DNA from: Streptococcus sp. 1643
GTDB lineage: Bacteria; Bacillota; Bacilli; Lactobacillales; Streptococcaceae
Direction of reading: 5' to 3'
NCBI RefSeq assembly: GCF_006228325.1
Contig: NZ_CP040231.1
Coordinates: forward strand, 1,189,001 to 1,253,000
Length of the DNA: 64,000 nucleotides
Shown: piece after piece, positions 16,884-28,694 of the stretch
Layout: each line of letters begins with the position of its first letter
Position numbering within the stretch: the first letter of the stretch is position 1
Translations under genes and position numbers: made by a program
The notes under the pieces: generated by a model
What the model saw: the letters and a program-made list of their open reading frames with translations, nothing else
Databases searched by the model: none
Told to the model about the DNA's origin: nothing

Positions 16884-19037
16884 CTATCCCTCCTTTATGT
16901 ATGCAAGGAAGTCATCGTGCTTCACTCGTTTTTCTAGAGGAGGAATTTCCATAAAATCATCCCCGTAGATGGCAGAAAGGATTTGCTGATAAGCCGCAGG
17001 AATTTTGTAAACTCTATCTTCAAATGGACTGTCAATCGTTGTATCCAAGAAGGACTTGTCAAACTTCGTAGAAACTCTTTTGTTCTCCATGAGGTAGTCA
17101 ATGAAGTCTCCATCTTTTTCTTGCATAGATAGGATGTTCATCTTTTGGTTCCAAGTTTTGACACGAGTCAGACGAAATACAAGGACAAGTATATATCGGA
17201 CGATATTCTTGAATTTCGCATTCTTATTATGGATGCCATAAAGGGTATAGACTGATAAACGACGGTAAGTATCTAGTTTTACCATGTCCTTGTTAACATC
17301 AGCATAATAGTCAAATGGGAACACATCCACACAAATTCCTAAATCGATATCATTTTCGATGTAGTTGTTATCGTAGACTGTTCGCGCGTCATAGACTCGG
17401 TAAAATGGGTAAGGATACCGAGCGTCATTTTCCCAAGAAACAACCTTGTAGACAGGATCATTATCTTGCAAAATAGCTTGATACAATTTATCGTATTCAT
17501 CGCGTTTCAAAGAGATATCAATATCGTCATCCCAAGGAATGTATCCCTTGTGTCTCACTGCTCCCAGCAAGGTTCCATAAGCCAGTGAATAGTTGATATT
17601 CTCTTTTTGACAGAGATTGTGGATATAATCCATGACACCTAGTTCAACTTCTTTGATCTCCGCTTCATCTAGTTTTCTATAGCCGTCTCTTTTTTTATAG
17701 AGAACAGAGAAATAGTAACCTGAAATCACAAACAAGATACAACCCTGTAGAGAAATTCCATAGAAGGTTGAACTCAAGAACAAATTAGAGATGAGAATAA
17801 CTACAGTCATCAAGAGAATGGTAATCAATTCATGATTGCGGCGACCTTCTTGAAGGTCTTTTTTATATTTCTTGAGACTTGAAACGATGAAGGAAAGCAT
17901 AAAGATGGCCATAGGGATAAAACCTGTGATACCATCATAGAATAACAACTCAAGGTAGCCGTTGTGAGTAAGGTAATGTTGTTTGATGATGTAGGCTGAA
18001 GCATCATATTCTTTACCTAACTCATACCAGTTTCCTCCTGAATATCCAAACAGAGGACGTCTAGGGATAAAGGAAGCTGTTGACTGCCAAATGGCAAAAC
18101 GGTTATTGGAGATATTCTCTTCACTGGTGTCAGTTCTCTCAAGAGAAAGATTGTTGTCTCCATTTTGTCCGTTTTCTCGGTTCTTTTGGATTTGAGCTGA
18201 GTGAGCTTTTAAGTAAATGTCACTACTATATTTGATACCATTATAGCCAACAAATACCAATCCTACTATTACTAGAACAGTAAGAAGTGACTTGCTTTTT
18301 TTAGTCCAGTTAGCCGTCATCAAAGCATATAAGAGGGCAACTACTAGCAAACAGATGTAGGTTGTTCTGGAACCAGACAGTACAATGTAAGCAAAATTAA
18401 GCAGAATCGATGAAATAGCCAGAGTTTTAAGTACTGGTTTGTAGATTGACAAGCGCATCCACAAGTAAATAACCACCATCAGAGAAATAATAGAGAGATA
18501 GTTGGGACTGGCTAGAATACCAAATAGACGAGACTCTACAAATCCTTGGCGGATCAATAACCCCTTGTAATCAAATACGCGGTAACCCTGCAACATGAAG
18601 AATTGCCAAATTGATACAAGTACACCTATAGTATTTGCAACAGTGATAACTGAGAAGAAGACATCAAAGAGGGCACGTGCTTTTTTCACAGTAAAAGATT
18701 GAAAGACTGGATAGATTGCAAAGAAATAGATGAAAAAGACAACTAAGTTCTTTATGTTTGTTGAAAATCCATATTTTACAACTAAGATCGCAGTCAGGAT
18801 ATTCATTAGAAAAAAGAGAATCAAATACTCAATTTTTCTGACAGTCAGATAGGCTTTTTTGATAAAGAAATTATAAAATCCCAACAAAACACCCATGAGG
18901 GTCATGCATAGAGTGACAAATTTATTGGCTGAGATTGATTGCAGTGGAACAATCAAGCCTGCCATACAGTAAAAAGATATAACTGATAAAAACAGCAGAT
19001 TGATTTTAAAATAGTATTTTTCAATAAATGAAATCAT
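16884..19037 (-). CDS. Wzy/O-antigen ligase-like polymerase fused to a C-terminal LicD domain
   Basis: The 717-residue protein has two parts. Residues 1-450 form about 11-12 membrane helices with a large extracellular loop ending in the Wzy_C-type motif HNGYLE (359-363), as in O-antigen polymerases and ligases. Residues 460-717 form a cytoplasmic LicD domain with AYGTLLGAVRHKGYIPW and DDDID (503-507). It probably polymerises or ligates lipid-linked teichoic acid units while the fused domain transfers a phospho-alcohol such as phosphocholine. It lies between a glycosyltransferase and a short LicD gene in one operon. TTAGGAGAAACA precedes the ATG. The frame is continuous, so this is a real fusion and not an assembly join. 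Confidence 0.8.
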   Translation of the reverse strand: MISFIEKYYFKINLLFLSVISFYCMAGLIVPLQSISANKFVTLCMTLMGVLLGFYNFFIKKAYLTVRKIEYLILFFLMNILTAILVVKYGFSTNIKNLVVFFIYFFAIYPVFQSFTVKKARALFDVFFSVITVANTIGVLVSIWQFFMLQGYRVFDYKGLLIRQGFVESRLFGILASPNYLSIISLMVVIYLWMRLSIYKPVLKTLAISSILLNFAYIVLSGSRTTYICLLVVALLYALMTANWTKKSKSLLTVLVIVGLVFVGYNGIKYSSDIYLKAHSAQIQKNRENGQNGDNNLSLERTDTSEENISNNRFAIWQSTASFIPRRPLFGYSGGNWYELGKEYDASAYIIKQHYLTHNGYLELLFYDGITGFIPMAIFMLSFIVSSLKKYKKDLQEGRRNHELITILLMTVVILISNLFLSSTFYGISLQGCILFVISGYYFSVLYKKRDGYRKLDEAEIKEVELGVMDYIHNLCQKENINYSLAYGTLLGAVRHKGYIPWDDDIDISLKRDEYDKLYQAILQDNDPVYKVVSWENDARYPYPFYRVYDARTVYDNNYIENDIDLGICVDVFPFDYYADVNKDMVKLDTYRRLSVYTLYGIHNKNAKFKNIVRYILVLVFRLTRVKTWNQKMNILSMQEKDGDFIDYLMENKRVSTKFDKSFLDTTIDSPFEDRVYKIPAAYQQILSAIYGDDFMEIPPLEKRVKHDDFLAYIKEG

Positions 19038-19045
19038 TGTTTCTC

Positions 19046-20014
19046 CTAACGCTTAGTTTGTGCAAGCAAGATTTTCGTATACAATTTTCGACTCAGGCAC
19101 AAAGCTAAAAAGCTCATTTTTCTTGCTCTTGTAAAACGACTATCTGAAAGAATGTTCTTTGTGTTTTTCTTTAGATAGGCAATTAAACGGTATTCTAAGA
19201 CCTTATCCTTGAAATCTGCATCAACCAAGAGCCTATCCAATACATAGAAGTAAGCCCAGTTTAAACGCATGGTTGCAACATCTGCTAGTTCAGGGTAATT
19301 CTCTCTGATAATATTTGCGTTTTGCTCATAAGCCTCAATAACGTTTAAGAATTTCAAGGAGAATTTTTGAGTCGTGATACTATTTTCACGGTGAACATAG
19401 TAGTATTTTTTTTCATTTGTTGCAACAACCTTGCGACATTGATGAATCAAGGCGATCATAATAAAGGCATCCTCTGCTATTTTGCCAATTTCAAATCGTA
19501 GTTGTTCAAAGAGTTCTTTTTTATAAAGTTTGTTGACAGCTGTGACCGAGAGAATCTTAGCTTCCATGACCATTTTAATGGCCTTTTGGGGAGTTAATTT
19601 CCAAGTCTGAATCGTTGCAACCTGCTTTTCCGGAATTTGGTGATAAACATCATAATGTCCACACATAGAAAGATCAGCATTGGATTCTAGCATTTGGCGG
19701 TAAAGAGTCTCATACATATCTTCGTCAATGTAGTCATCACTATCGATAAAACCGATCAAATCAGAACTTGCCTCTTCAATCCCTCTATTTCGAGCATCAG
19801 ACAAGCCACCGTTTTCCTTGTGAATGACACGAATCCGTTGATCTCTTTGAGCTAATTGATCACACAGTTCTCCACTATTATCCGTCGAACCATCATTGAC
19901 AAGAAGAATTTCCAAGTTGGTATAGGTCTGTTTTAAAATGGATTCTACACACTTTTCCAAATAGGCTTCTACATTATAGACTGGAACGATAACGCTTATT
20001 TTTTCTCCCATCAT
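19046..20014 (-). CDS. Family 2 glycosyltransferase
   Basis: The 322-residue GT-A-fold transferase has the N-terminal ISVIVPVYNVEAYLEKCVESI motif split around the nucleotide-binding LVNDGSTDNSGEL, and the metal-binding DSDD at residues 91-94. A C-terminal amphipathic or basic tail (about 280-322) may hold it at the membrane. It would add one sugar to the lipid-linked repeat unit. The start overlaps the stop of the upstream LicD gene in ATGA. The sugar donor is not predictable. Confidence 0.88.
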   Translation of the reverse strand: MMGEKISVIVPVYNVEAYLEKCVESILKQTYTNLEILLVNDGSTDNSGELCDQLAQRDQRIRVIHKENGGLSDARNRGIEEASSDLIGFIDSDDYIDEDMYETLYRQMLESNADLSMCGHYDVYHQIPEKQVATIQTWKLTPQKAIKMVMEAKILSVTAVNKLYKKELFEQLRFEIGKIAEDAFIMIALIHQCRKVVATNEKKYYYVHRENSITTQKFSLKFLNVIEAYEQNANIIRENYPELADVATMRLNWAYFYVLDRLLVDADFKDKVLEYRLIAYLKKNTKNILSDSRFTRARKMSFLALCLSRKLYTKILLAQTKR

Positions 20015-20847
20015 GCTCCATATTCTCCCTTATACTCTGTGTAGCTTTTGTCCATGTCTGCTATAATGGCGTCATGATGCGGTACTTGCTTGTCCGCTGG
20101 TGGCGGTGTCATATAGTCCCCAAAAGCAGTGCTGAGATAGGCATCATAGCCGACTGGAATGGGCATCTCAGTTCCTTCAAATGGCAAGAAAAGATTGTCT
20201 TCAAAGGATGCGATTGGGTACTTGTTTCGCATGTAGCCGGGACCTGAGCATAATTCCGTAATTCCATCGCTCTCAGCCAGACCATACTTGGTCATTTCTT
20301 TTTCAGCTTTTTTCCAAATGCGATAACGTAGAGATTTTGGAGTCAGGCCGAGTAAGATACGACTTCCCCATTTCATGACTGCACCATGCTTTTCTGGGAT
20401 AGTTTGCGCACAAAAGAGTGAATAAATCAGGGCCCAACGAACTTGTTTCTTACGCTCAGCTGAATTTTTAGGATAATAATCTAAAGGTAAAACATCCAAG
20501 GCCAAACCGTGTGGCAAATCCAAATCCTTCTGATAAGGCTTGATACAAGTGGTTTCCTTATCACGAATGGTAATAAAAAGGTTACGGTCTACAAAATCTT
20601 TGTTACTCTTTAACAAGAAATAACGCTCGTCTGCATAACGTGGCCACAGTTCTGCTAATTTTTCATAGTCCTTACGTGGCATGAAAAAGTCCAAATCATC
20701 ATCCCAAGGAATGAAACCTTTGTTACGAAGGGCACCAATAGCTCCTCCACCACAGAGATAGCACAACAAATCATGTTCTTTACAAAATGCGACGAAATAT
20801 TCAGCCATTTCCAGACTACGAGCCTGAATCGCTTTCAAATCACTCAT
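20011..20847 (-). CDS. LicD-family phosphotransferase
   Basis: The 278-residue cytoplasmic protein has the canonical LicD core: GGGAIGALRNKGF followed by IPWDDDLDFF (residues 33-55), then LDVLPLDYYPKN. By family it transfers a phospho-alcohol, in this genus typically phosphocholine from CDP-choline, onto a sugar of the teichoic acid precursor. It is first in the operon LicD - GT2 - polymerase/LicD - LicD. The position next to psr and the gene content resemble the pneumococcal locus that carries licD3, so it may be that orthologue; I have not assigned the symbol. Confidence 0.85.
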   Translation of the reverse strand: MSDLKAIQARSLEMAEYFVAFCKEHDLLCYLCGGGAIGALRNKGFIPWDDDLDFFMPRKDYEKLAELWPRYADERYFLLKSNKDFVDRNLFITIRDKETTCIKPYQKDLDLPHGLALDVLPLDYYPKNSAERKKQVRWALIYSLFCAQTIPEKHGAVMKWGSRILLGLTPKSLRYRIWKKAEKEMTKYGLAESDGITELCSGPGYMRNKYPIASFEDNLFLPFEGTEMPIPVGYDAYLSTAFGDYMTPPPADKQVPHHDAIIADMDKSYTEYKGEYGA

Positions 20848-20927
20848 GTCTCTCCTCTTCTGTCCAATAACGAGTTATATCGTTTTATTATACCATAAAA
20901 AAGCCCTAAAAATCCATCAGATACTAA

Positions 20928-20985
20928 GAAAAATCAAAGCCTAAACCACTTTTTCACTGGTGATTCAAACTTTGATTTTTTTATA
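20928..20985 (-). terminator. Terminator after psr
   Basis: On the minus strand AAAATCAAAG pairs with CTTTGATTTTT, with an inner stem CACCA/TGGTT region, followed by T-rich sequence. It lies directly beyond the psr stop and separates the psr-pheA-aro operon from the LicD operon. Confidence 0.8.
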
Positions 20986-20990
20986 GTATT

Positions 20991-22286
20991 CTATCTCATT
21001 CCCATTTGGGCGAGTTTGGTCTGGTATTTATTTTGATCAACTAGAAGTCCTTGTCCACCATAGATATCATAAGCGTCCACCCAGTCACCAAGTTCTGGGA
21101 CGGTGAGTCTTTCAATGCCATTTTGAGCACCTTCTAGGACAGATAAACCATTGGTCAACAAGAAGCTATATGGTAGATTTGTTGATGTCATGCCAAAGAC
21201 TTTTCCAAGTGCCTCTGATCCCGTAAAGAGCTTGGTTGGATCTTTGATTTGCTCAAGAACAGCTGACATCACTTGTTGTTGACGTTTGGTACGGCCATAG
21301 TCTCCCTCATCATCATCACGGAAGCGAGCGTAGTTGAGCAAGGTGGATCCATTCATCTGCTGTTTTCCAACTTTGATGGTTTGGGTTGGCGATTCTGTCT
21401 CTGTTGCATGAAGGTCATCTCCAACTGTGGCTTCTGTCAAAGGTTGACCATTCAATGTTGAGAATTGGGCATCAATCGTTACTCCGTCAGGGAAGAGGGT
21501 ATCAATAGCTGTTGCAAAGGCCTGGAAGTCGACCAGGGCATAGTACTTAATATCCAAATCAAAGTTGTCTTTTAGAACCTTGCGGACCATTTCAGCACCT
21601 TTTTGCCCTTCTTGTTCCCCAAGTTCATAGGCAACATTTAGTTTGTTATCCGTCTGTTTCTGGCCATTTACAATCTTACTGTACCCGTCGATATAAACTA
21701 AGTTGTCACGCATAAAGCTGACTAGTTTGATCTTCTTATCCGATCCACTGACATTCAGTACCATGATTGTGTCGGTACGGGTTTCTGCACTATTTTGACC
21801 GATACGGCCATCTGTCCCCATCACTAAAATATTCACACCATCTTTGGTATCCTGACCGTTAAAGACCTCTACTTGAGCTGCCTTGGCGTCAGCTGGCTTA
21901 TTTGTTGGATTGGCTGCTGACTGGAACCCTCGAAGAAACATGAAAATCATCCCTGCAGCCACACAGGTAATCAACAGCAAGAACCAAGTCAGTATTCGTT
22001 TGAAGCCAATTCTTCTCTTTTTCTTTTTGACTTTAGGTTGAGGAGCTACCTTTTCACGTTTCTTAGACCGACTTCTACTGCCATAAGTCGGAAGATCAAT
22101 ATCTCTACCCCAAGTTTCTTCTTTTTCTTCTTGGTAGAAATGGTGAACTTCAGACTTGAGACCTGCCATCTTCTGTTGCAGATAATCAAACTCCCTCCGT
22201 TCACGGTCGTTGAGGTAATGGATATTTTTGAAGAGATAGTCATAACGTAACTGCTCATGATGACTTAAAGGATTTTCTTTGCTCAT
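20991..22286 (-). CDS. psr: LytR-CpsA-Psr family cell-wall polymer ligase Psr
   Basis: The 431-residue membrane protein has a long basic cytoplasmic N-terminus (about 95 residues, KKKKRR near 88-93), one transmembrane helix (about 97-118) and an extracellular LCP domain. Conserved LCP segments are visible: NILVMGTD, RTDTIMVL, SFMRDN, and the Arg-rich YARFRDDD followed by GDYGRTKRQQ. LCP enzymes transfer teichoic acids or capsule from undecaprenyl pyrophosphate to peptidoglycan. The start overlaps the pheA stop as ATGA, so it is the last gene of the aroA-aroK-pheA unit, next to the LicD cluster whose polymer it may attach. Confidence 0.92.
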   Translation of the reverse strand: MSKENPLSHHEQLRYDYLFKNIHYLNDRERREFDYLQQKMAGLKSEVHHFYQEEKEETWGRDIDLPTYGSRSRSKKREKVAPQPKVKKKKRRIGFKRILTWFLLLITCVAAGMIFMFLRGFQSAANPTNKPADAKAAQVEVFNGQDTKDGVNILVMGTDGRIGQNSAETRTDTIMVLNVSGSDKKIKLVSFMRDNLVYIDGYSKIVNGQKQTDNKLNVAYELGEQEGQKGAEMVRKVLKDNFDLDIKYYALVDFQAFATAIDTLFPDGVTIDAQFSTLNGQPLTEATVGDDLHATETESPTQTIKVGKQQMNGSTLLNYARFRDDDEGDYGRTKRQQQVMSAVLEQIKDPTKLFTGSEALGKVFGMTSTNLPYSFLLTNGLSVLEGAQNGIERLTVPELGDWVDAYDIYGGQGLLVDQNKYQTKLAQMGMR

Positions 22287-23127
22287 TGACTCTCCTTTTC
22301 TATATCAGTTATGGTAAAAATCGGGTAGGTTCCCAGTATCTTGTGCTGGATCCCAATGGCTTCTAGTTCTTGTCTTGCAAAATGAACCAGTTCTTTGTCA
22401 CTATAGTCTACATCGATAATGAAAAAGTATTCTCCTAAGGCTGTTTTAAGGGGGCGACTTTCAATCTTTGTTAAGTCAATCCCTCTCCAAGCAAAGGTCG
22501 AAAGTGCCTTGTAAAGAGCACCAGGTAAGTTGTCTGGCAAGGTCAAGGCCAAACTCATTTTTTCAGCTTGCGAGTTCAAAGGAATCTTCGGTATCTCTGC
22601 CCCTAACACCCAAAAACGTGTGAAATTGGCTTCCATTTCCTGAATATCCTCTGCAATTAATTCCAAGCCATATTCTTCAGCTGAACTTTTAGGAGCAATA
22701 GCTGCATAAGGTTGGTCTGGATGTTCCGAAATAAAGCGAGCCGCATAGGCTGTACTAGCAGTCACCTCGATTTGAGCCTCGGGATAGTGTTCATCGATGA
22801 ATTTCTTTCCTTGAGCCAGAGCCTGAGGATGGGAAAAGATTTTCTCAATTTTTGACTGACCTGGAACTACCATCAACTGCTGGTGAATGGGTTGAACGAT
22901 TTCTGCAACTGCTTGGATGCAAGCCTGGTGAAAAAGGTAATCCAAGCTTTCATGAACGCTACCCTCGATAGAATTTTCAACTGGCACCACCGAATAGTCC
23001 ACCAAGCCTTGTTCATAGGCCTTGATGACATCTGTGATATTGGCAAAGGCTTGTAATTCCTCATTAGGAAAAGCAGTCTGCACAACGTGGTGTGAAAATG
23101 ATCCCTTGGGACCTAGATAGGCAATTT

Positions 23128-23131
<4 letters not shown>
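22283..23131 (-). CDS. pheA: Prephenate dehydratase
   Basis: The 282-residue monofunctional enzyme converts prephenate to phenylpyruvate for phenylalanine synthesis. The N-terminal AYLGPKGSFSHHV motif, the catalytic ENSIEGSV segment, the EDIQEMEANFTRF Thr-containing motif and a C-terminal ACT domain with ESRPLKTALGEYFFIID (Phe-binding ESRP) are present. It overlaps aroK upstream by four bases and psr downstream by four bases. Confidence 0.95.
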
Positions 23132-24970
<1,839 letters not shown>

Positions 24971-25309
24971 CTATTTCAATAATTCTGAAACAGGTTCAAA
25001 GACAATTTTTTCAATGTCTGAAAGGTAAATGGACAATTGTTGCTGTTTGGCAAAGAAATCTGACAAAAGAGCGTTCTCTTGGATTTGTTTGCTGAAAGAC
25101 TGCATCTTTTCTTGGAAAGAGGCGTCTGGCATTTGTCCCGTTTGCGCCATGACTTGGATTTCTTGCTGGAAAGCGAGGTAGTCTGCAAAAATCTTGCTAG
25201 CTTGTTCATCAGCTTGGATGGCATCTTTTGCTGCCTTAACCGCCTTGTATTCTGGTAATTCACGTAACCCGCGGCTAAGTTCGTTTGCACTATCGTAAAT
25301 ATTTGACAT
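24971..25309 (-). CDS. YlbF/YmcA (UPF0342) family protein
   Basis: The 112-residue all-helical cytoplasmic protein starts [21 protein letters not shown] and contains [20 protein letters not shown], matching the UPF0342/YheA branch of the YlbF-like family. Relatives YlbF and YmcA act with RNase Y on mRNA maturation in Bacillus; the role of this branch is not established. It follows tyrA by ten bases and is the last gene before the internal terminator. Confidence 0.8.
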   Translation of the reverse strand: MSNIYDSANELSRGLRELPEYKAVKAAKDAIQADEQASKIFADYLAFQQEIQVMAQTGQMPDASFQEKMQSFSKQIQENALLSDFFAKQQQLSIYLSDIEKIVFEPVSELLK

Positions 25310-25319
25310 GATTTTCTCC

Positions 25320-26423
25320 TTATTTGATGACGACTGTATAGTCTGTATTTTCTGTAATTAAGCGTTCCGCTCGTTCTAAATCTTGAGCATTTTTAAAGGA
25401 AATTTGTAGAATCCCGTGAATATCCTCACGATTTTCTTCGTTGATGTGGATATTGACCAAGGAAGTTCCACGTAGCAATTCCAAAATCCGCAAGATAACA
25501 TCTTCCTCGTCGGGAACATCAACATAGAGGTCATAAGAACTGTCCACGCCTCCACGTTTATGGATTTCCATGGCCTGACGTTGCTCACGCGCTTGATTGA
25601 AAAAGTTCCAGATTTGCTCTTCATCTCCCTTGCTGATGGCTTGTCCAACCTCATCTAGGCGCTCCTTGAAATCCTCAATCCGATCTAGAATAGTCTCACG
25701 ATTGGACAAGAGAATGGAAGTCCACATACCTGGCTCGCTTTCCGCAATGCGAGTCATATCTCGAAAACCACCCGCCGCAAAGCGCCTTGCCATCTCATGT
25801 TCTTGTGCATAGACCGCTGTCTGCTCCATGAGGCTGGAAGCCAGAATATGAGGAAAATGACTAATCTGAGAAGTCACCCGATCATGCTCCTTGGCATCAA
25901 TCTCGATAAAACGAGCATGAAGGCCTGAAAGCAGATCCTTCATTTCCTCAAGCGTGCCAGGACTTGTCAGACTCGAAGGCGTAAAGATATAATAGGCATT
26001 TTCGAAGAGATTAACATCCGCAGAAGCAGCCCCTGTCTTGTGGCTACCAGCCATGGGATGGGCCCCAACAAAGCGAACAGGCTTGCCAGCTAAATACTTC
26101 TCCGCTGCTTCCACAATGGCTGACTTGGTCGAGCCGGCATCCGAGATAATGACGCCTTCCTTCAAGTCTAAGTTTGCCAGCTCCTTAATAAAAGCAATGG
26201 TCTGTTTGATTGGCAAGGTCAAGATGATGACATCTGCTAGGGGAGCGAAACTGGCAAAATCATCCGTCGCACGGTCAATCATCCCCCGCTCCAAGGCAAT
26301 ATCTCTCGAAGCCTGACTGCGATTATAACCCAAAATTTCATAATCCGGATGATCACGCTTGATACCGAGTGCCATCGAAGCACCAATCAAACCGAGACCT
26401 GCGATATAGATGGTTTTTGCCAT
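25320..26423 (-). CDS. tyrA: Prephenate dehydrogenase
   Basis: The 367-residue enzyme oxidatively decarboxylates prephenate to 4-hydroxyphenylpyruvate for tyrosine. The NAD-binding loop [10 protein letters not shown] (residues 10-19), the catalytic [10 protein letters not shown] segment and a C-terminal ACT domain (about 295-367, [15 protein letters not shown]) are present. The ACT domain suggests feedback control by tyrosine. It sits between aroC and the YlbF-family gene, in one direction with short gaps. Confidence 0.94.
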   Translation of the reverse strand: MAKTIYIAGLGLIGASMALGIKRDHPDYEILGYNRSQASRDIALERGMIDRATDDFASFAPLADVIILTLPIKQTIAFIKELANLDLKEGVIISDAGSTKSAIVEAAEKYLAGKPVRFVGAHPMAGSHKTGAASADVNLFENAYYIFTPSSLTSPGTLEEMKDLLSGLHARFIEIDAKEHDRVTSQISHFPHILASSLMEQTAVYAQEHEMARRFAAGGFRDMTRIAESEPGMWTSILLSNRETILDRIEDFKERLDEVGQAISKGDEEQIWNFFNQAREQRQAMEIHKRGGVDSSYDLYVDVPDEEDVILRILELLRGTSLVNIHINEENREDIHGILQISFKNAQDLERAERLITENTDYTVVIK

Positions 26424-26432
26424 AAGGACTCC

Positions 26433-27599
26433 TTAATAGTTCTTTGTATAGTCTCGGTGCTTGGCAACTGCCTCTTTTAATTCTTCAAGATTATCTGATG
26501 AGAATTTTTCAAGAATTTCCTGCGCCAAAACGGTGGCAACAACGGCTTCCATGACCACACCTGCAGCTGGAAGGGCGGTCGGATCACTTCTCTCCACGGT
26601 TGCCTTGTAAGGTTCGTGGGTTTCGATATCCACACTCATCAATGGTTTGTAAAGAGTGGGAATGGGTTTCATAACACCACGAACAACAATTGGTTGCCCA
26701 TTGGTCATACCACCTTCGAAACCACCTAGATTATTGGTACGACGAGTATAGCCGTCTTCTTTAGACCAGAGAATTTCATCCATAACCTGGCTGCCTTTTC
26801 GGTAACCAGCTTCAAATCCGAGACCAAATTCCACCCCTTTAAAGGCATTGATAGAAACAACTGCTTGTGCCAATCGCGCATCCAATTTTCTGTCCCATTG
26901 GACATAGGAACCAAGACCAACTGGAACACCTCCGACGACTGTCTCCACAACCCCACCAATGGTATCACCGTCACGTTTGATTTGGTCAATATAGTCCTTG
27001 ATTTCCTGTTCCCGCTCTCGGTTGACAATAGAAACTTCAGACTGGGCAGCTCGTTCCTTAATCTCAGCGACTGTCAGATTTTCAGGAACATCGATTTCCT
27101 TGCCACCAAAGACCACGACATGGTTAGCAATCTCCATATCCAGTTCAGCTAAGAGACGTTTAGCTACTGCCCCAACTGCCACTCTCATGGTGGTTTCACG
27201 AGCTGATGAACGCTCCAAAGAATTTCTCAAATCATCAAAACGGTACTTGATGCCCCCAACTAAATCGGCATGACCTGGGCGAGGATGGGTAATTTTTCGT
27301 TTGCTTTTAAGGCGGTCTTCAATGTCCTCTGCAGACATGATATCCAGCCATTTTTGGTGGTCCTTATTGATGACATCCATGGTAATAGGAGCCCCTGTCG
27401 TCTTCCCGTGGCGAACACCTGAAGTAAAGACAACCTGGTCACTCTCAATTTTCATACGGCCACCACGACCATAGCCACCCTGACGGCGTTTAAGGTCTCC
27501 ATTAATATCCTCAGCTGTCAAAGGAAGTCCAGCGGGAATTCCTTCAATGATAGCCGTCAAACGAGGACCGTGTGATTCTCCTGCAGTTAAATATCTCAT
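26433..27599 (-). CDS. aroC: Chorismate synthase
   Basis: The 388-residue FMN-dependent lyase makes chorismate from 5-enolpyruvylshikimate-3-phosphate. The N-terminal [18 protein letters not shown] motif, [13 protein letters not shown], the RPGHADLVG segment, [14 protein letters not shown] and the C-terminal [12 protein letters not shown] are all present. It lies nine bases after aroB with a normal ribosome binding site. Confidence 0.96.
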   Translation of the reverse strand: MRYLTAGESHGPRLTAIIEGIPAGLPLTAEDINGDLKRRQGGYGRGGRMKIESDQVVFTSGVRHGKTTGAPITMDVINKDHQKWLDIMSAEDIEDRLKSKRKITHPRPGHADLVGGIKYRFDDLRNSLERSSARETTMRVAVGAVAKRLLAELDMEIANHVVVFGGKEIDVPENLTVAEIKERAAQSEVSIVNREREQEIKDYIDQIKRDGDTIGGVVETVVGGVPVGLGSYVQWDRKLDARLAQAVVSINAFKGVEFGLGFEAGYRKGSQVMDEILWSKEDGYTRRTNNLGGFEGGMTNGQPIVVRGVMKPIPTLYKPLMSVDIETHEPYKATVERSDPTALPAAGVVMEAVVATVLAQEILEKFSSDNLEELKEAVAKHRDYTKNY

Positions 27600-27608
27600 A
27601 CGTTCTCC

Positions 27609-28676
27609 TTATTTTACCAAGTAGTCTTTCATCTCTTCCAGAGAAACTGGGTGAATGGTCGCTGAACCAAGCTCTGGTACCAAGACCAATTTCAAGGTAT
27701 TGCCACGTGCTTTCTTATCATGAGTAAGTGCCTGATAGAGCTTGTCTACATCCCAGTTTTCATACTCAACAGGTAGTCCAAATTTCTGACACATCTCTGT
27801 AATGGACTGGGTTATTCCTTCTGGCATAAGACCTTTTTCCTCAGCAACCTTGGAAATCTGTACCATCCCCATGGCCACAGCTTCTCCATGCATGACCTTG
27901 CCATAACCAGCAGTCGCTTCGATGGCATGACCAATAGTGTGTCCAAAGTTGAGGTAGAGGCGAACACCATTGTCTAACTCATCCTCAACCACCATCTTGC
28001 GCTTCACCTGACAAGAATGTTCAATCAAGGTCTCTGCATGCTCCAAAATGCTCTCTACAGAACCATCTAGCTCCATCAAGAGAGCCCATAGTTCTGGATC
28101 CTCAATCAAGCCGTACTTGATAACCTCACCCATTCCCTCAATCAACTCTCTTTTCCCGAGTGTTTCAAGGACAAGCGGGTCAATCAGAACCCCATCTGGT
28201 TGGGCAAAGGTACCCACCATATTTTTAGCAAAAGGAGTATTGACCCCTGTCTTTCCACCGATAGAAGAATCAACCTGGGCAGTCAAACTAGTCGGAATCT
28301 GAACAAAGTGAATGCCCCGCATATAAGTAGAGGCCACAAAACCAGCTAGGTCCCCAACGACACCTCCACCAAGAACCACAATCCCATCGCTACGAGTCAG
28401 ACCTTGCTTGACTAGAAATTCATAGACCTTCTGAACAGTTGTTAAATTCTTTCTTTCTTCGCCTTCTAAAAAGTCAAAAACAGCTACCTGAAAACCAGCA
28501 TCTTCTAGGCTGAGTTTAACCCTCTCTGCATAGAGAGAGGCTACATGGTTGTCGGTTACAATAACCACTTTTTGAGGTTGCCAGAGTTCTCGCAACCATT
28601 GACCAGCCTGAGCTAGACAACCTTTTTCAATCTGAATATCATAAGGATGATGCGGAATATCGATTCTGATTTTCAT
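27609..28676 (-). CDS. aroB: 3-dehydroquinate synthase
   Basis: The 355-residue NAD- and metal-dependent enzyme forms 3-dehydroquinate from [18 protein letters not shown] (NAD-binding), [19 protein letters not shown], and the metal-site [12 protein letters not shown] and HGEAVAMGM motifs are seen in order. The length is typical. It is in the middle of the operon, with GGAG upstream. Confidence 0.96.
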   Translation of the reverse strand: MKIRIDIPHHPYDIQIEKGCLAQAGQWLRELWQPQKVVIVTDNHVASLYAERVKLSLEDAGFQVAVFDFLEGEERKNLTTVQKVYEFLVKQGLTRSDGIVVLGGGVVGDLAGFVASTYMRGIHFVQIPTSLTAQVDSSIGGKTGVNTPFAKNMVGTFAQPDGVLIDPLVLETLGKRELIEGMGEVIKYGLIEDPELWALLMELDGSVESILEHAETLIEHSCQVKRKMVVEDELDNGVRLYLNFGHTIGHAIEATAGYGKVMHGEAVAMGMVQISKVAEEKGLMPEGITQSITEMCQKFGLPVEYENWDVDKLYQALTHDKKARGNTLKLVLVPELGSATIHPVSLEEMKDYLVK

Positions 28677-28694
28677 AGGAGGGTCTCCTTTTCA

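Noticed and set aside
22038..22258. Overlapping frames on both strands within the 5' part of psr
   Set aside because: They come from the Lys-rich stretch of the Psr N-terminal region; Psr itself has clear domain support.
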